DNA of 64,000 nt, taken from contig CM054181.1 of assembly GCA_028829895.1 (NCBI GenBank), positions 14,788,001-14,852,000 on the forward strand, written 5' to 3'. The notes under the pieces were generated by a model that worked only from the letters and a program-made list of their open reading frames with translations, made no database searches and was not told where the DNA came from. The DNA is from Sinotaia quadrata. Lineage: Eukaryota > Mollusca > Gastropoda > Architaenioglossa > Viviparidae. Of this stretch, positions 37,901-52,761 are shown piece by piece. Every line of letters begins with the position of its first letter. The first letter of the stretch is position 1. The position numbers were made by a program, and so were the translations under genes.

Positions 37901-39671
37901 TAGGAAGAGGTAATCTATAGAACCTTAGATCTGATTTTAACTGCAAGGCTAATCATATTAATCCAGTCCGTCTGCTGGAGTTGTGGCCAAGAGAAATAAA
38001 GTCAACTCAACCAAATATCACCCTTCACAGCTCATAATAAATGGTGTTATTTTAGTGTTAAATATTAACAAACAATCAAAGATCTCACTGATGCACAAGA
38101 CTGTCAAAAAAACACAAAGTGGCAAAAGCAGCCTGGGCCAAAACCTATCAAGCCTGTGTCTGTGTTTTGTGTGCAGTTAAAGGGCCAGAACCTAGCCAAG
38201 CCTGAGTCTGTGTTCTGCATGCATTTAAAGGGCCAGAACCTAGCCAAGTCTGTGTTCTGCATGCAGTTAAAGGGCCAGAAGTTTGCATCTGTTCTAAAGG
38301 AAGCAGTGGCATTAACACAGAGCATGTTAACTTTAGTCAAGTGCCTTATCTTCAACATGAGATTAAAACATCTGGTCTTTCATTCTGATAAAAAAAAAAT
38401 GATAGTTCTTATCAGAGAGCAGAAATGGAATTATTAGATATAAGTGATAATAGTTTGTACATAACATGATTATGCACTGTCTCAATAGCCTTTGAGTACT
38501 TTCAGAGACAAAGTCACAAGCTATTGTTTACGTCAATTACACATTTCCTTCATCACATGTTAGAACACTGATTTGCTGCTATTCTCTCGAGGCTAATCTA
38601 ACACTCTGCTTCAATAGCTCCCTCCAGCAGAACAATGATTGTATCAATTTCTAGTAACATCCTTGTACCAGAAATTGCTCAATATAGTCAGCATACCCTG
38701 CCACCATATATCAATGGAGTGCAGTGTATTCCTTACACTTATACACTGTGGTAGACACCTCTCGCATCTACCACAGTCGTAGCAGTCTATAACCAGTGAA
38801 CCAGAAAATTTGGATAAAACAAGAAAAGGCTGCTTTTCCCCTGTAAAAATATAATCAGAGAACAATGCTAAGTTTCCAATTTATTCTTTTTTAACTCCAT
38901 TCTTTCTGACATTCAATTCTCAACTTACAGTTTCCTGCAACATTATTTATTAGCCCGATATATGCATACAGCATAATAATTTATGAACAGGTTCACTAGA
39001 AACAATGTCAAGTATTTAGCATACTAAATATAAGCATCATAACTCACAATTTGTAGAAATAATAGTCTATTCACATAATACATCTCTACATAAAAAACAA
39101 GTATAATATATCAATAGCAAAATGCATGAAATATTTCTAAGTCCATTCTCTCTCAATCAGTTAGTAAACTCACCATTAAGCTAATGGCTGCTTTCATGAC
39201 CCGACTTTTTGCCACACCAAACTGAAATGGTTAGACAATAGAATTCTCTACAGCATTTAAACTTTTTATCTCAGCCCACATAAATCTTAACCAATGGATA
39301 ATAAAAACTACTCATCCAGTTGGAACTGGTTTGCATTGCATCAGCAATTTCTAGCATATTCTTAACTCAAATGTTTACTCCAGGTCTGACACTTACAAAA
39401 ATACCATCATTAGGAATGTTCAAGGTTGGGTTACTTCAACAATTTCACAATTTATATAACAATTAAATTTAGAAATAGAGATAGTCAAATTTACTCTACC
39501 ATAAGTGGCATATTTTGAAATGCGGGTTGCTTTATGTTGAAGGACCAGGGAAATATTTTGAAAGGTAGAATAGCATTTTCAATGATTAAAGAAGATTTTA
39601 CAAGGGTGGCTTAGTGTTTATAAATAACTCGTTTATTTATATCTTCAATATAACATCAAAATGTTTGTGCA

Positions 39672-39751
<80 letters not shown>

Positions 39752-42700
39752 GGAATGAAATATCATGCTAACTGTACAGACCTTTTTCAGATTTTTCATT
39801 GTCAGATTTTTCTGTGTCCTCAGATTTTACCACAGATGAAGGAGTGTCCATAAATGGATCAATCTCTTCTTCAAGGCTATCTTTTGGATTGAGTACATGC
39901 ACAGCAAATACATGTCCATCTTTTAGCAGTGTAACACGCACTGATGTTGTTCCTGTGTTCATAAAATGAAGTATGGGATTAATACAACATGAATGTCTAA
40001 GTATACAGTGAAGTTTGGGATAATACTTCATGACTGTGTCCAAGTAGTGAAGATGGGATTAATACAGCGTAACTATGTCCAAATATAAAGTGAATTATGA
40101 GATTTATACAAAAGGGTGATGTCTTTATAGAAAGCTAAGCATGGGATTTATACAAAAATAAACTTATCACTACATAAAAACAAAAAATAATAATATAAAC
40201 AGATAATTATCAGCACTAACAACAAAATTAGGGTTATACAAAAGGATGTTTATCACCGAAACACAATAAAGTTAAAACATATACAAAAAGATAATTATCA
40301 GTACAAACAACAAATTTAGAAGATTTATACAAAAAAAGATAATTATCACCTCAGACAACAAAGTTAAAAGATTTGTAAATATGTAAATTTGTAAAATATA
40401 CTTATCAATATAGAAAACAAAGATTTATACAAACAGATATTTAACACAATATAAATCAAAGTGAGAAATTTATACAAAAAGATAATTATCACTATGGAAC
40501 AAGGTTAGAAGATTTGACAACAAGAAAATTATCACTATAGAAACAAAGTTAGAAGGTCTGTACAACAAGAAAATTATCACTATAGAAACAAAGTTAGAAG
40601 ATTTGTACAACAAGAAAATTATCACTATAGAAACAAAGTTAGAAGATTTGTACAAGAAAATTATCACTATAGAAACAAAGTTAGAAGATTTGTCAACAAG
40701 AAAATTATCACTATAGAAACAAAGTTAGAAGATTTGACAACAAGAAAATTATCACTATAGAAACAAAGTTAGAAGATTTGACAACAAGAAAATTATCACT
40801 ATAGAAACAAAGTTAGAAGATTTGTACAGGAAAATTATCACTATAGAAACAAAGTTAGAAGATTTATAGAAAGGAAAATAGAAGCCAAGTATACAGCAGT
40901 GAGATATTACACTCAGTACTTTTGTCCTCGTGCAGATTGAAAATAACACGAGATTTACACAAAATTATGCTGTCACTGAATCCCCCAAACATGTACTAAT
41001 AAACAATTATGGCCCATTTAATGAATACATCGATCATTATTTTACATTTCATCTAATTTCATTATGATTGTCACTCATCAAGGACTATGGAGAACAAACA
41101 AGTGTTATTCAAATACAAAGAAGAATACCACTATTTAGTTCTTTCAAATGAAAAGCAAACAAAAGTCACCTGATGGTGATGCAAACTTGTATGCAAAAAT
41201 TACTTTGACAATATATAAGAAAATGTAATAAATAAGCATATACAAAAAAATGCAAATAAAGCAAAAAGGCAACAAACAAAAAGACAAAGAAACCACAAAC
41301 TGCCCCTGACCTTGAACAAATTCCGTCCTTTCCATACGAATCTGTCCCCCATCTGATGGGAAAAGGGTGGATGTGATTCCAGAGGCATGCAGCAAGAGAT
41401 TGCCAGTGTCATACCCTGTGAACTACGGACAGAAAGGGTGCTGATGAAGTATTTTTATTATACGGACAGAAAGGGTGTTGATGAAGTATTTTTATTATAC
41501 AGACAGAAAGGGTGCTGATGAAGTATTTTTATTATACGGACAGAAAGGGTGTTGATTGCATTGTCCTGCTACCGTACAAAGACAAAAGGTGTTGATGATA
41601 TAGTTCTGCTAATGGACACAAACAAATGGTGTTGATGACATTGTTCTGTTAATGTACACAAAGGGTTTTGATGATATGTAGAGAAAGGGTGTTGATGATA
41701 TGGTTCTGCACAAAGAGAAAGGGTGTTGATGATATGGTTCTGTACAAGAAGGGGTGTTGATGATATGGTTCTGCACAAAGAGAAGGGGTGTTGATGATAT
41801 GGTTCTGCACAAAGAGAAGGGGTGTTGATGATATGGTTCTGTACAAGAAGGGGTGTTGATGATATGGTTCTGCACAAAGAGAAGGGGTGTTGATGATATG
41901 GTTCTGTACAAAAAGAAGGGGTGTTGATGATATGGCTTTGTACAAAGAGAAAGGGTGTTGATAATATGGTTCTGCACAAAGAGAAGGGGTGTTGATGATA
42001 TGGTTCGGCACAAAGAGAAGGGGTGTTGATGATATGGCTCTGTACAAAGAGAAGGGGTGTTGATGATATGGTTCGGCACAAAGAGAAGGGGTGTTGATGA
42101 TATGGCTCTGTACAATGAGAAAGGGTGCTGCTAGTGGTGTAATTGTTTCACAGATAGAAAGGGTTTTGATGGATGATTTAGTTACAATAAAAACAGAATG
42201 AATGTTAGTGAGCTGATTTAGTCACTTTACAGACAAATAGGGTGTTGATGGTGTGGTTACCAGTCACATAAAAAGGGTATAAATAAGGTGGCTTATTTAC
42301 TATACAGATAACAATGGTGTTGACGAGTTGGTTTTGTTTCTGCACCAATAAAAATGGTGTTAGCAAAGTAGTTTAATTACTAATAGATACAAATGGTGAT
42401 AATGAGGTGGCTTTGTTACTCACAGATAAAACTGGTTTAAGTGAGGTGGTTTTGTTTCCACACCAATAAAAATTATGTTAGCAAAGTATTTTAGTTACTA
42501 ACAGATAAAAATGGTCTTAGTGAGGTGGTTTTGTTACTCATGGATAAAAATGTTATTAGTGTGGTGGTTTTGTTACTCACAAATATGCAGGTGCTAATCA
42601 GACCAATAAATTTAAAATCACTGCCCACCTTGCAGAAAGAAAGATTATTTAAAACAAACATTAAAAGGCAAATCAAAACATCATCAAAGAGTTATGTCAG

Positions 42701-45700
42701 ACTGTTTTGGTGATGTAGAAGTATGCGTTTATATGTACTTACAAATGATTATGTAAACTGCTAACTAGTAGCTCATTCTTTCTACGTAATAATACAAAAT
42801 AATTTAAACATTTTTTTTAACACAGAAAGCAATTTAAACGAAACGTCCATGTCTACAAATATAAATGTATATGTGTAAATCTATTTATCTGTCGATCTAT
42901 CTCTCTATGTCTGTCACTCCTATCTATCTGTCTGTTTACCTATCCATCTATCTATCGGTCTGCCTGATTGTCCATCTATCTAGCTGTTAACAATCTAGCT
43001 TAAATAGTTACTGACTGGCCAGTATGGTTCCTTATTCTCTTTGACCGGGAGCGTCCCTCCTCCCACAGCCTGCGCTTCTTCTTTTGGGGGACTTTTGGCT
43101 TTGGCACTGCTAATATTCCTCTCATTTTTCTGCTTTTTGTCCTCCTGTCATTGGAATGGACTGTCATCAACTCGTGACTTGCGCAAACTAATTTACTCCA
43201 AAATTAGCACGTAAGATGTGATAGATAATACTAATGTAGGCTAGGCTATAAACTAGAGGCGGGCAAACTCCGGCCACCGGCCAAATCTGACCCTTGAAGG
43301 TTTTTTTTTGTCTGGCCCGCCAAGCTAGTCACAGTTAACATTGTAATCTAGCCCACTTGTCCATCATATCAACTGAGCCGGTCATTCAATCACTGATTCA
43401 TTATAAGCAACGCCATCCATCACCTTTTAAAATTACGTTTCTTCTCATATTCTGAACTTTCTGGACTTTGTGACCTTTGGTCATCTATCCGCCCAACTGT
43501 TCCAACACTTTTATCCGGCCCACCCTCTTAAAAGTTTGCCCGCCTCTGCAGTATAAAACAACCAGTGAAATTCACTCACTGCATCACCCGCCTCTCACTC
43601 CCCAAAATAGGTCGGGGGGGGGGGGCGGTGTGCTTGCACCAGGCTCCCAAAAATAGTAGCACGTGTCACAAAGAATGAGCAAAGAACGGTGTGCATGCGC
43701 CCTGTCTTTCTAAAAGAGTTCTGACTGAGGAGAGAGAGCGGAAGCACAAACACAAAAAGCTGAGTATTATCGGATTCATCGTCAAAATATGGAAGCATTC
43801 TCTCAATGATTGGTTAATAAATACACAAAGAAAAGAAAACTCCTATTACCTTAATCTATAATTATGATATCCCTGTTTCAATCGAATGGCGGGTTTATGT
43901 TGCAGGTAGTACATAATAATGAGGATAATGAAACAGTATGGAAGGAATAGCACAGGGATGATTGAGCAGTATAACATATAACTCCCCCAAAGGCAATGTG
44001 TTATGTACCAGAGAGTGATAAAGATATTAATAGTTAGATGTCTTGGTCTAGATGTGACAGTGGAAGGTCAACTGGCTGCCATCAAAACAAAACAGGAAGC
44101 GAACAAGAGAGACATATTCCAGAGTCAAATACTTGTAGATCAAACATGTTTACAGACAGAATAAAAGGTGAATTAAAGCATGGGAGGTCTTCTAGTAATG
44201 CAAAACACGTAATGTTAAAAAATATTTCCTCTAGTGGCTACTTTGTGAAACAAAAGAACAAATGCAACGTTAAAAATCTTGCAAGTTATATTACTTAATG
44301 TGTTAAGAACGATAAAAAATATATCATGCAGACTGCTATTTAAACCAATAACTTTTACTGAAAAACTGGCAGAACACAGACAAGTGACAAGATGGAAGGA
44401 ATGGCGTCTATATAAGAAATATTAACAATGTGAAGTGACAGAATTTCTATCTACAGCTAAAGTGTTGGAGCTTGAAAAATTTTGAAAAGTCAAGATGACA
44501 AGCTCAGATTTCATATTATAACTCTAAAATCAACAAACTGCTGATTTCAGTTTTAATTGGCAAGAAACTCGGCAGGTGAATAAATGCAAAGTATATAGTA
44601 AACATTGATGTTTACAATAAAATGAATATTAAAAGCAGGCCATAAATTAAATGACAAAATCTCAACTGCAATTCAAGTACTGTATTCTAAACTGAAGCAA
44701 AGTATTTTTCTTGATTCACTCCTAATGAGAAATTGTAATTTGGAAATAAACAACTGTGCATAAGAATGAATATTATTATAAATAGTGTCATTAGAAATGT
44801 TGCAGTTTAAATTGTGTTGGTGAAACAAATGTTGCCAAAATGACTAAATTGTTAAAATAAAATGTTATTGCTAATTATAAATGTGCAAACATTGTAGTTT
44901 TGTACTTCTCTTTCATAAAGTAATGTGATGCTTGCATACTATTGTTATTATAACAACCTAAGGCTCACTTGTTGTCATAGAATTCTAGACAAATTCACAC
45001 ATCTTTAGAAGGAGGAATCTCTCTTTAAAGTGGAGGTCAGTATCAAAAGAAGTATACTATCAAGTTATAATACTTAATTTTTAAGAGAACTGCTGCCATT
45101 ATATTAATTATATTTATGTAACCACACAGTCAGACAAAGTAATTAAAAAACATATATGATCTTCATGGCATGTTCAGTAGAAAACAAGGATATTTCTTTC
45201 AGTTGTTAGAAATCAAAATGTGTTAAAAAATGAGACATAATTGTCTGAGTCTGGGCAATCAGTACATGAGTTCTTCTTGAGCAAGAAGCACAGTCTGCAA
45301 GCACTTCTATAACAATCAGTATTGGTAAGTAATCATGAAAAATCAGTTTCTTTTAATTCAGAAATATATTTACATTTTACACATGCAACACTTATAAATA
45401 TTTTAATTTGAAAACAAAAACCAAGCAGAAAATAATCATCTGTACTGACTTTTTTGTTGGTTGCTCTGCTCCTAGGGCCCTTTTGAGCTGACTTTTCTTC
45501 TTCATCAACTAGACTTTTCTCTTGTTCTTCAATCATGGCTTTCAGGGAATTTGCACGAACATATTTCTTTAAACTGCTAGTTGAATCTGAAGTGCTGGGT
45601 CGTGAGCTTTTAGGACTTTTGGATCGAGAAGCTGCATGGAAACAGAATGAGATTTAGCTGTTGCATGCAATAAATTTAACATTATAAGTCATAATCATAA

Positions 45701-48700
45701 AACACTTTATACAGAAGATTATAAAATACAATACATTATAAGGTATTTTTTTAAAAATCGCTTTACCAAGCATGTGAATCAACATTTTACATTGCATGTG
45801 GTAAAACAGTTAAAATGTATGTGATAAAACAGCTTATGCTACATTTGATAATACAGTTTACACTGCGTGTGATAAAACAATTAAACTGCAAGTGAGAAAA
45901 TACTTTATGCTGCATCTGACAAAACACTGCACAGTGCAAGTGGTAAAGTGCTTTTCACTGAATAAGGTAAAACAGTTTATAATGCATGTGATAAAACAGG
46001 TTACACTGCATATGATAAAACAGTTTGCAATGAATGAAATAAAACAGTATTAGATTTGCATATGAGAAAATACCTTACACTATACGTGGTAAAATACTTT
46101 TCATTGCATGAGTTAAATGCATGTGATAAAAAAGTTTTCTATGAATATGATAAAATAGTTATAATGCATGAGATAAACCAATTTACAATGCATTTGAATT
46201 TTGATAAAACAGTTACTGAGCATGAGATCAAAATTACACTGCCTGCGATAATACTGTGTACAATACATATGATAAAATAGTTTATACAGTATGTGTAATA
46301 AAACAATTTACACTGCACATGATAAAACAGTATATACTGAAAGTTACAAAACAACCCACATGCTCTGTGTGGTGATTTTTCTTTAGCTTTTTTTGTCTCC
46401 TCAGCCTTGGCATCAGCTTCATCTTGCCGAAGCATCTTTTCTACTTCTGCAGACAGAAGGTGAGCTTGATACTCAGCTTCTTTTTCCTTTAGCCAATCAG
46501 CAATCAGTTCAGCCATGTTCTCCAAGTAATTTCTAGTCATAAATGATTCATGCATTTACTTTCAAAATTACTTTATCTAACCAAAGATACAATTATATTT
46601 TGAATCGTTCTTGTACCATTCCCTCACGAAATGTGAAGTTTCAAATTCAATTCTAATAAACAGACTACATTAAAAAAATATAAATGTTGGTTATCAAAAC
46701 AAAAAATATTAATCCAATTCTGATCCTGTTTTCCCACTACAGCAAACATCTGAACAAACTATGATAATAAATTCTGAATCTAACTACATCAAATATGTTT
46801 AAAGCTATGATAATTAATTCTAATCATGTTCTCCAACTAAAGCAAATGTCTGGACAACTATGATTATTAATTTGGATCATGTTCTCCAACTGCATGAAGC
46901 CTCTATACAAATATGATAATTATAATTCAGATCATTTTCTCCAACTACATGAAAACATCTGAACATCTATAGTAATTAATTCAGACCATATCCTCCAACT
47001 AGAGCAAACATTTGTACAGCTATGATAATTAATTCAGACCATGTTCTGCAACTATAGCAAACTTCTGGACAGCTATGATAATTATAATTCATTCCTGAAA
47101 CAGCTGAAGGAAGGCACAAATAAGATAGATTACTTGTAGTTTCATGGCTAACTGTATTTAGTAATCTGATTTTTAAAATTAAGTGAAGAATTTATTCTTT
47201 TATCATGTAATTCTTATATTATCCTACTGATCTATTTATTAAATTCACTGAAAGGCAAAGTATTATCCAGCTAGCTCAGCAATGTATATGCTTTGATTAA
47301 AGGCTTTCCAACCAAACACCAATCAACTATCTTCATTTATTTTTTTTTAAAATGTATTCAGCTTGCTTTGCAACTTGATTACAGATCTTCTGACTAAACA
47401 CCAGTGTACTATTTATTTTGTTGAATGAAAAAGAAAATATTCAGTTAGCTTTGCAACTGAAAAATCAGTTGCTGACTTATTATTTATAAAATCCAATGAA
47501 AGAGATTATTTTATTCAAAAGCTTAATTGAATGAATCAAGGTTCTCCATTTGTCAACCTTTGATCTAGTTATTAAGTTCATTGAAAGAGATTATTTTATT
47601 AGTTACCTATGTGCCTCACATGAACAAATCAAAGGTTTTCCAATCGTCAACCACCAGCCTACCTGAAACCAACATTTGAATGCATCTCAGTGTGCCAGTC
47701 AATGTGGTTCTGAAGCTCGATGTTAAATGGATTATGTAGGACGATCAAGAGGGACTGGTCACGCTTATGGTGGTAGGTTTCCACAAATGGCAGTTCATAT
47801 AATGCCTCCTGCAGCACCTACCATATGCATACAAGTTCATGAGTAATAAAAATAGCAAAATACCTACACAGTGCTTTGCAGAATCACTACTTTCAAGAGA
47901 GAGTGCCTGAGGGTGTGTGTGTGTGTGTGTGTACTTATACTTGCATGTGTGTCTGCCAGAGGGGTGTGTGTGTGAACTTATACTTGCATTTGTGTCTGCA
48001 TGTTGATGCACATATATGTGCATGCATGCAGACATGTGGGTATAAGTGAACATGTATGTGTGTGTCTGTGCATTCATGCAGACATAAGTCAACATGTATG
48101 TGTGTCGTATGTGTATGTTCTGATAAGAGAGTAATGATAATGAATGTAGGTGATATTTTATAAGTATGATTTAAGCAACTAACATTAGATAGGGGGGATT
48201 TGTGGTGGTAATGCTTAAGTAAGGAAAGTGCAAACTGTAAACTAGTTTTCTTTTTCTTAATAAACAGCCACTCCTAGCAGCAGTAGCACCCACCCTGTCT
48301 GTCTCTCACAATCCCTTTCACAAAGGATCTTGATCTATCTGCATGTGACAAATCGCAATCCTTTAACAAAGGATCTTGATCTATCTGTAGGTGACAAATC
48401 ACAATCCCTGTAACAAAGGATCTTGATCTATTTTGGGTGACAAATCACAGTCCCTTTAACAAAGGATCTTGATCTACCTGTGTGTAACAAATCACAACAG
48501 TTTTAAGGCTTGGTTCATACCTAGGCTGCAGGGACATGAAACCACTGTCTATAATTGTTACCATAAAACAGCCATAATAATATTAAAATTTCCACCACTC
48601 TTATGATAATAAAGATATTTTGGTGGCAGTGGTGTAGTAGTTTGATTTTAGTGATGATTTATCACTAAAATCAAACTACTACACCATTGCCACCAAAATC

Positions 48701-51148
48701 TCTTTATTATCATCTCACCCACTACATTAGCTACCATCATGGCTACCATCACCTTCCTCATTTTTATCACCACCACAACAACCAAAATCACCATTCTATG
48801 AACTTTCTGCATCATCATTACTAGCACCAACAGCAGAATGAATATTCATCTGCACTGAAGATAGGGAAATTTAAACTGTCAGCAAATGAATCAAAGGGTG
48901 AAGGCCACTGGATTGCATACCTGCAGAAGTACATGTGGTTCATAGTGCTCTGCAAAGCACCACTGGTCCAATACTCGCTTCTGTGCCCCAGACACTTCCA
49001 TCATGCTCTCATTGATGGTCTTATCTTCTACTTCCTCTTCCATTCTTCTCAGCAGTTCATCAGACTGTAGTTCTTGCTCGTACTTATGGTCTGCAGGAAC
49101 ATCAAAATGAACTGGGGAAAAAAGAGCAGGGCTTACATATTACACAAATACATAAAAGGAAAGCAGGTGGATAACCTTTACTATTACAAACAGACTAAAA
49201 GAAAAACTTTCATTTACATCCATCATAACTGAGAAATTTTTATAATGTCACTACTTAGAAATGTTAAAATGTTACTTAGAAATGACTACATAATTATATG
49301 TCTCTACCCTTCATTACTTAGAAATGGCAACATAATTATCATTAGTAGGATGGGCTTTATCTCTCATTACCTAGAAATAGTCTAAAATAAAATGGTTTGA
49401 CCTTTATTACTTAAAAATGACTCAATGAACAGAATGGCTCAATCCCTAGTTACTGACTCCATGACTCACTCAGAACATTTGACTCAATCCCTCAATCCCT
49501 TAGAAATGGCTCCATGATTGTCACTCAGAACAACTGGGTTGATCCCTTATAACTTAGAAATGGCTCTATGGTGTCACTCAGAACATCTGACTCAATCTCT
49601 TATAACTTAGATATGACTCCATGCCTGTTACTCAGTGCATTTTGCATTTTGATCCCTTATAAAATTAAATGACCCAAAGGCTGGATGGCTCAGTTGATTA
49701 TAACTTAGACTCTAAAATTATGAATTAGAAAATACCAGTTTAAAACTGATCACTTAAAATTAGATGGCTCAATACTCAATAATGACTCCTTCGTTATCTC
49801 TTATATGAAAATGTAAAACTCACCCACTGAGCCACTGAAGGAGCGCCGAGGTGAAGAGTTTGGTGAAAGAGACTGTGAACGAGATCGAAGGATGCTCTTC
49901 GTGCTCTCTGCACTCAAAGCTTGAAGAGATCTTTTGGAATGATGTCCCTTCTTGTCCAATGGGTAAGATTCAGGTGTTTTTATTTCATTTATTTCATTTT
50001 CTTGTAATGAAATGCCTTGACCTAAGTCAATGTAAAAAAAAAAAAAAGAATTTGCTAAAGCATTTTTATCTTTTACTTTTATTTAATGGAAAACTGTAAA
50101 AGGAAATTTGTTTCATTACTAAGTTAAAAATCAAAAATTTTGCATTATCATAAATTTGACTTAGCCCCACTCTTCCTAAAGAAAAAAATAACAATAATAT
50201 AATGTGGTGCACTTTTTCCCCAATAAGTCTATTTAACTACTTGCCCTGGTACTGAGTTCTGTGCTAAAAGACTAAATTAGATTAAATTAAATTATAAGAC
50301 AAAATAAAGTTAAATACAAAATCAAAACACTTAAAATAAAGAGTAGTATAAAATAATTTTTAATTTTAATATTTATGCAGATCTAGCTTTGAAATACCTC
50401 ATTTAATAAATAAATATATTTTTTCTTTCTTAAAGAAACAAATATTTTAGTTTTTAATTTTTCAAGATTTTCAAATCAAGCATTACATACTTAAAACAAA
50501 AAATAACTTCATTCTGAAATAAACTCATACTAATTTAGATGCAAAACTGAATCATGATATTTTAAATCATAGACAAAATAATTAAATAAAAATATTAGGA
50601 GAGAGGGGGATATTTTATATAATTCATAAAGGTCACTCTTTACATTTTGCCTAGTCTTGTTAAAGATATGCTATCAACAGCTCATTTTATTATAAGAATC
50701 TATATTAAATAGTGTGTTAATGAATTTATTTATATTTTTTCCATAGTCATTTTGCTAAAAAGGATAAAATCGCAATAACGAAAACCAGCAGATTTTAAAA
50801 TAAATGTATTAGATCTTTCAAAAGTAGCATATCATAGTAGCATACTGTAAGTACAAGTATTGTGTTTGAATTTTTTTAAGAGCTAAATAAGAAATAAACA
50901 ATGCAAATAAACAAACTAAAACAAGAAATAAAAAGGAACAAACAAATAAACATCACTAAAATATGTTTAATGTTTAATGTTGTTATTAAAACTTTCTTTT
51001 AAATTTCTATTACAGTATAAAAGATAGCTGTTGTTGGCTGATTTAAGATGAGAGGAAACAAGACTCAAAAGAGTGAGACAAATGTATGGTTAATCAAACT
51101 TAATGCAACGAAAAAAAAGAATGAAAGCTATTGCAGTTATGCATGCAT

Positions 51149-51185
<37 letters not shown>

Positions 51186-52723
51186 GAATTAAAATGTTAC
51201 CAAATACTATTTCAAAGATACATATGCCATCTAATTGATGAATAAACATGGGATAAAAATATTTGTACATTATATATATAGCACAAAATTATTCATGGGT
51301 GGATGGATAGATGGTGGTAAAATTACTTTTAAACATATATATATACGGATAAGCATCTTTTGTGAGTACAGCTAATTACTATAGCTGTAATTCCAAAATA
51401 TTATGGTGATCAAAAGAAATAATTGGTTTTTATTTTTAATCCTTCAGCTGATACACACTCAAAAAAGCAAAATCACACACAATGTTAAAGCAGGGAAAAT
51501 GTGTTGTATATTATAATGTGACCAGCATAACAATCTGATCAATCCTGTGAAAGTTATGGTGCATCAAGTTTAATCTATCCAATCAATGAAAGTTATATCT
51601 TATCAGATCTAATCTACCCAATCAATGAAAGTTATTTTCTATCAAATCTAATCTATGCAATCAATGAAAGTTTAATTCTATCAAATCTAATCTACAATCA
51701 ATGAAAGTTATATCATATCAGATGTAATCTATCCAAATCAATGAAAGTTACATTCTATCAATTCTAATCTACCCAGTCAAAAAAAAGTTATATCATATCA
51801 ATTCTAATCTATCCAATCAATGAAAGTTATATCATATCAAATGTAATCTATCCAATCAATGAAAGTTATATCATATCAGATGTAATCTATCCCAGCAATG
51901 AAAGTTATATTCTATCAAATCTAATTTACACAATCAATGAAAAATCTAAACTATCCAGTCAATAAAGTTATATTGGATCAAATCTAATCTATCCAATCAA
52001 TGAAAGGTATTTTGCATCATATCTAATCTATTCAATCAGTGAAAGTTACATTACATCAAATCTAATATATTTAGTCTGTGGAAGTTATATTACATCAAAT
52101 CTAATCTATTCATCAGTTAAAGTTATAATACTTCATATCTAATCTATTCAATCAGTGAAAGTTATATTACTTCAAGTCTAATTTAATTCAGTCACAGAAA
52201 ATTATATTATATCAAATCCAATCTATTCAGTCAGTGAAGGTTTTGTTACATCAAATCTAATGTTCTAAACAAAATGAAAGGTATACATAATTCGATCTAA
52301 TCTATTCAATCAGTGAAAGTATTATTACATCCAATTCAATCTATTAAAGCAGGTGAAAGTTATATTGCATCAAATCAAATTTAAACCAGCTAATGAAAGT
52401 TACAGTTCACAAATCTAAACACACTAATCAATACTGCATCTATACTAATTTGAACAGTCCAGTAACAATTATAATTTGTCAAATTTAATCTAAATATATC
52501 TGTAGTATTTAAACTTTCACCAATTAAAATGAACTATCCAGTAAAAGTTGTATCTAATCCAGCAAAAGTTATGATTAGTCAAATCAAATCTAAACAATCT
52601 AGTGAAAATTGTGCTAATGTTTCATTTGAACAGTCCAGTAAAGTTACATTTATCAGATATAAATCTGGAAAGTCCAATAAATGTTACTGTTTATCAGATC
52701 TAAAATGGAAAGTCTATTAAAGT

Positions 52724-52761
<38 letters not shown>

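Noticed and set aside
41569..42115. Three overlapping minus-strand ORFs of 132-170 codons
   Set aside because: All three frames are read from the same short-period array (unit near GGGGTGTTGATGATATGG). There is no conserved protein pattern.
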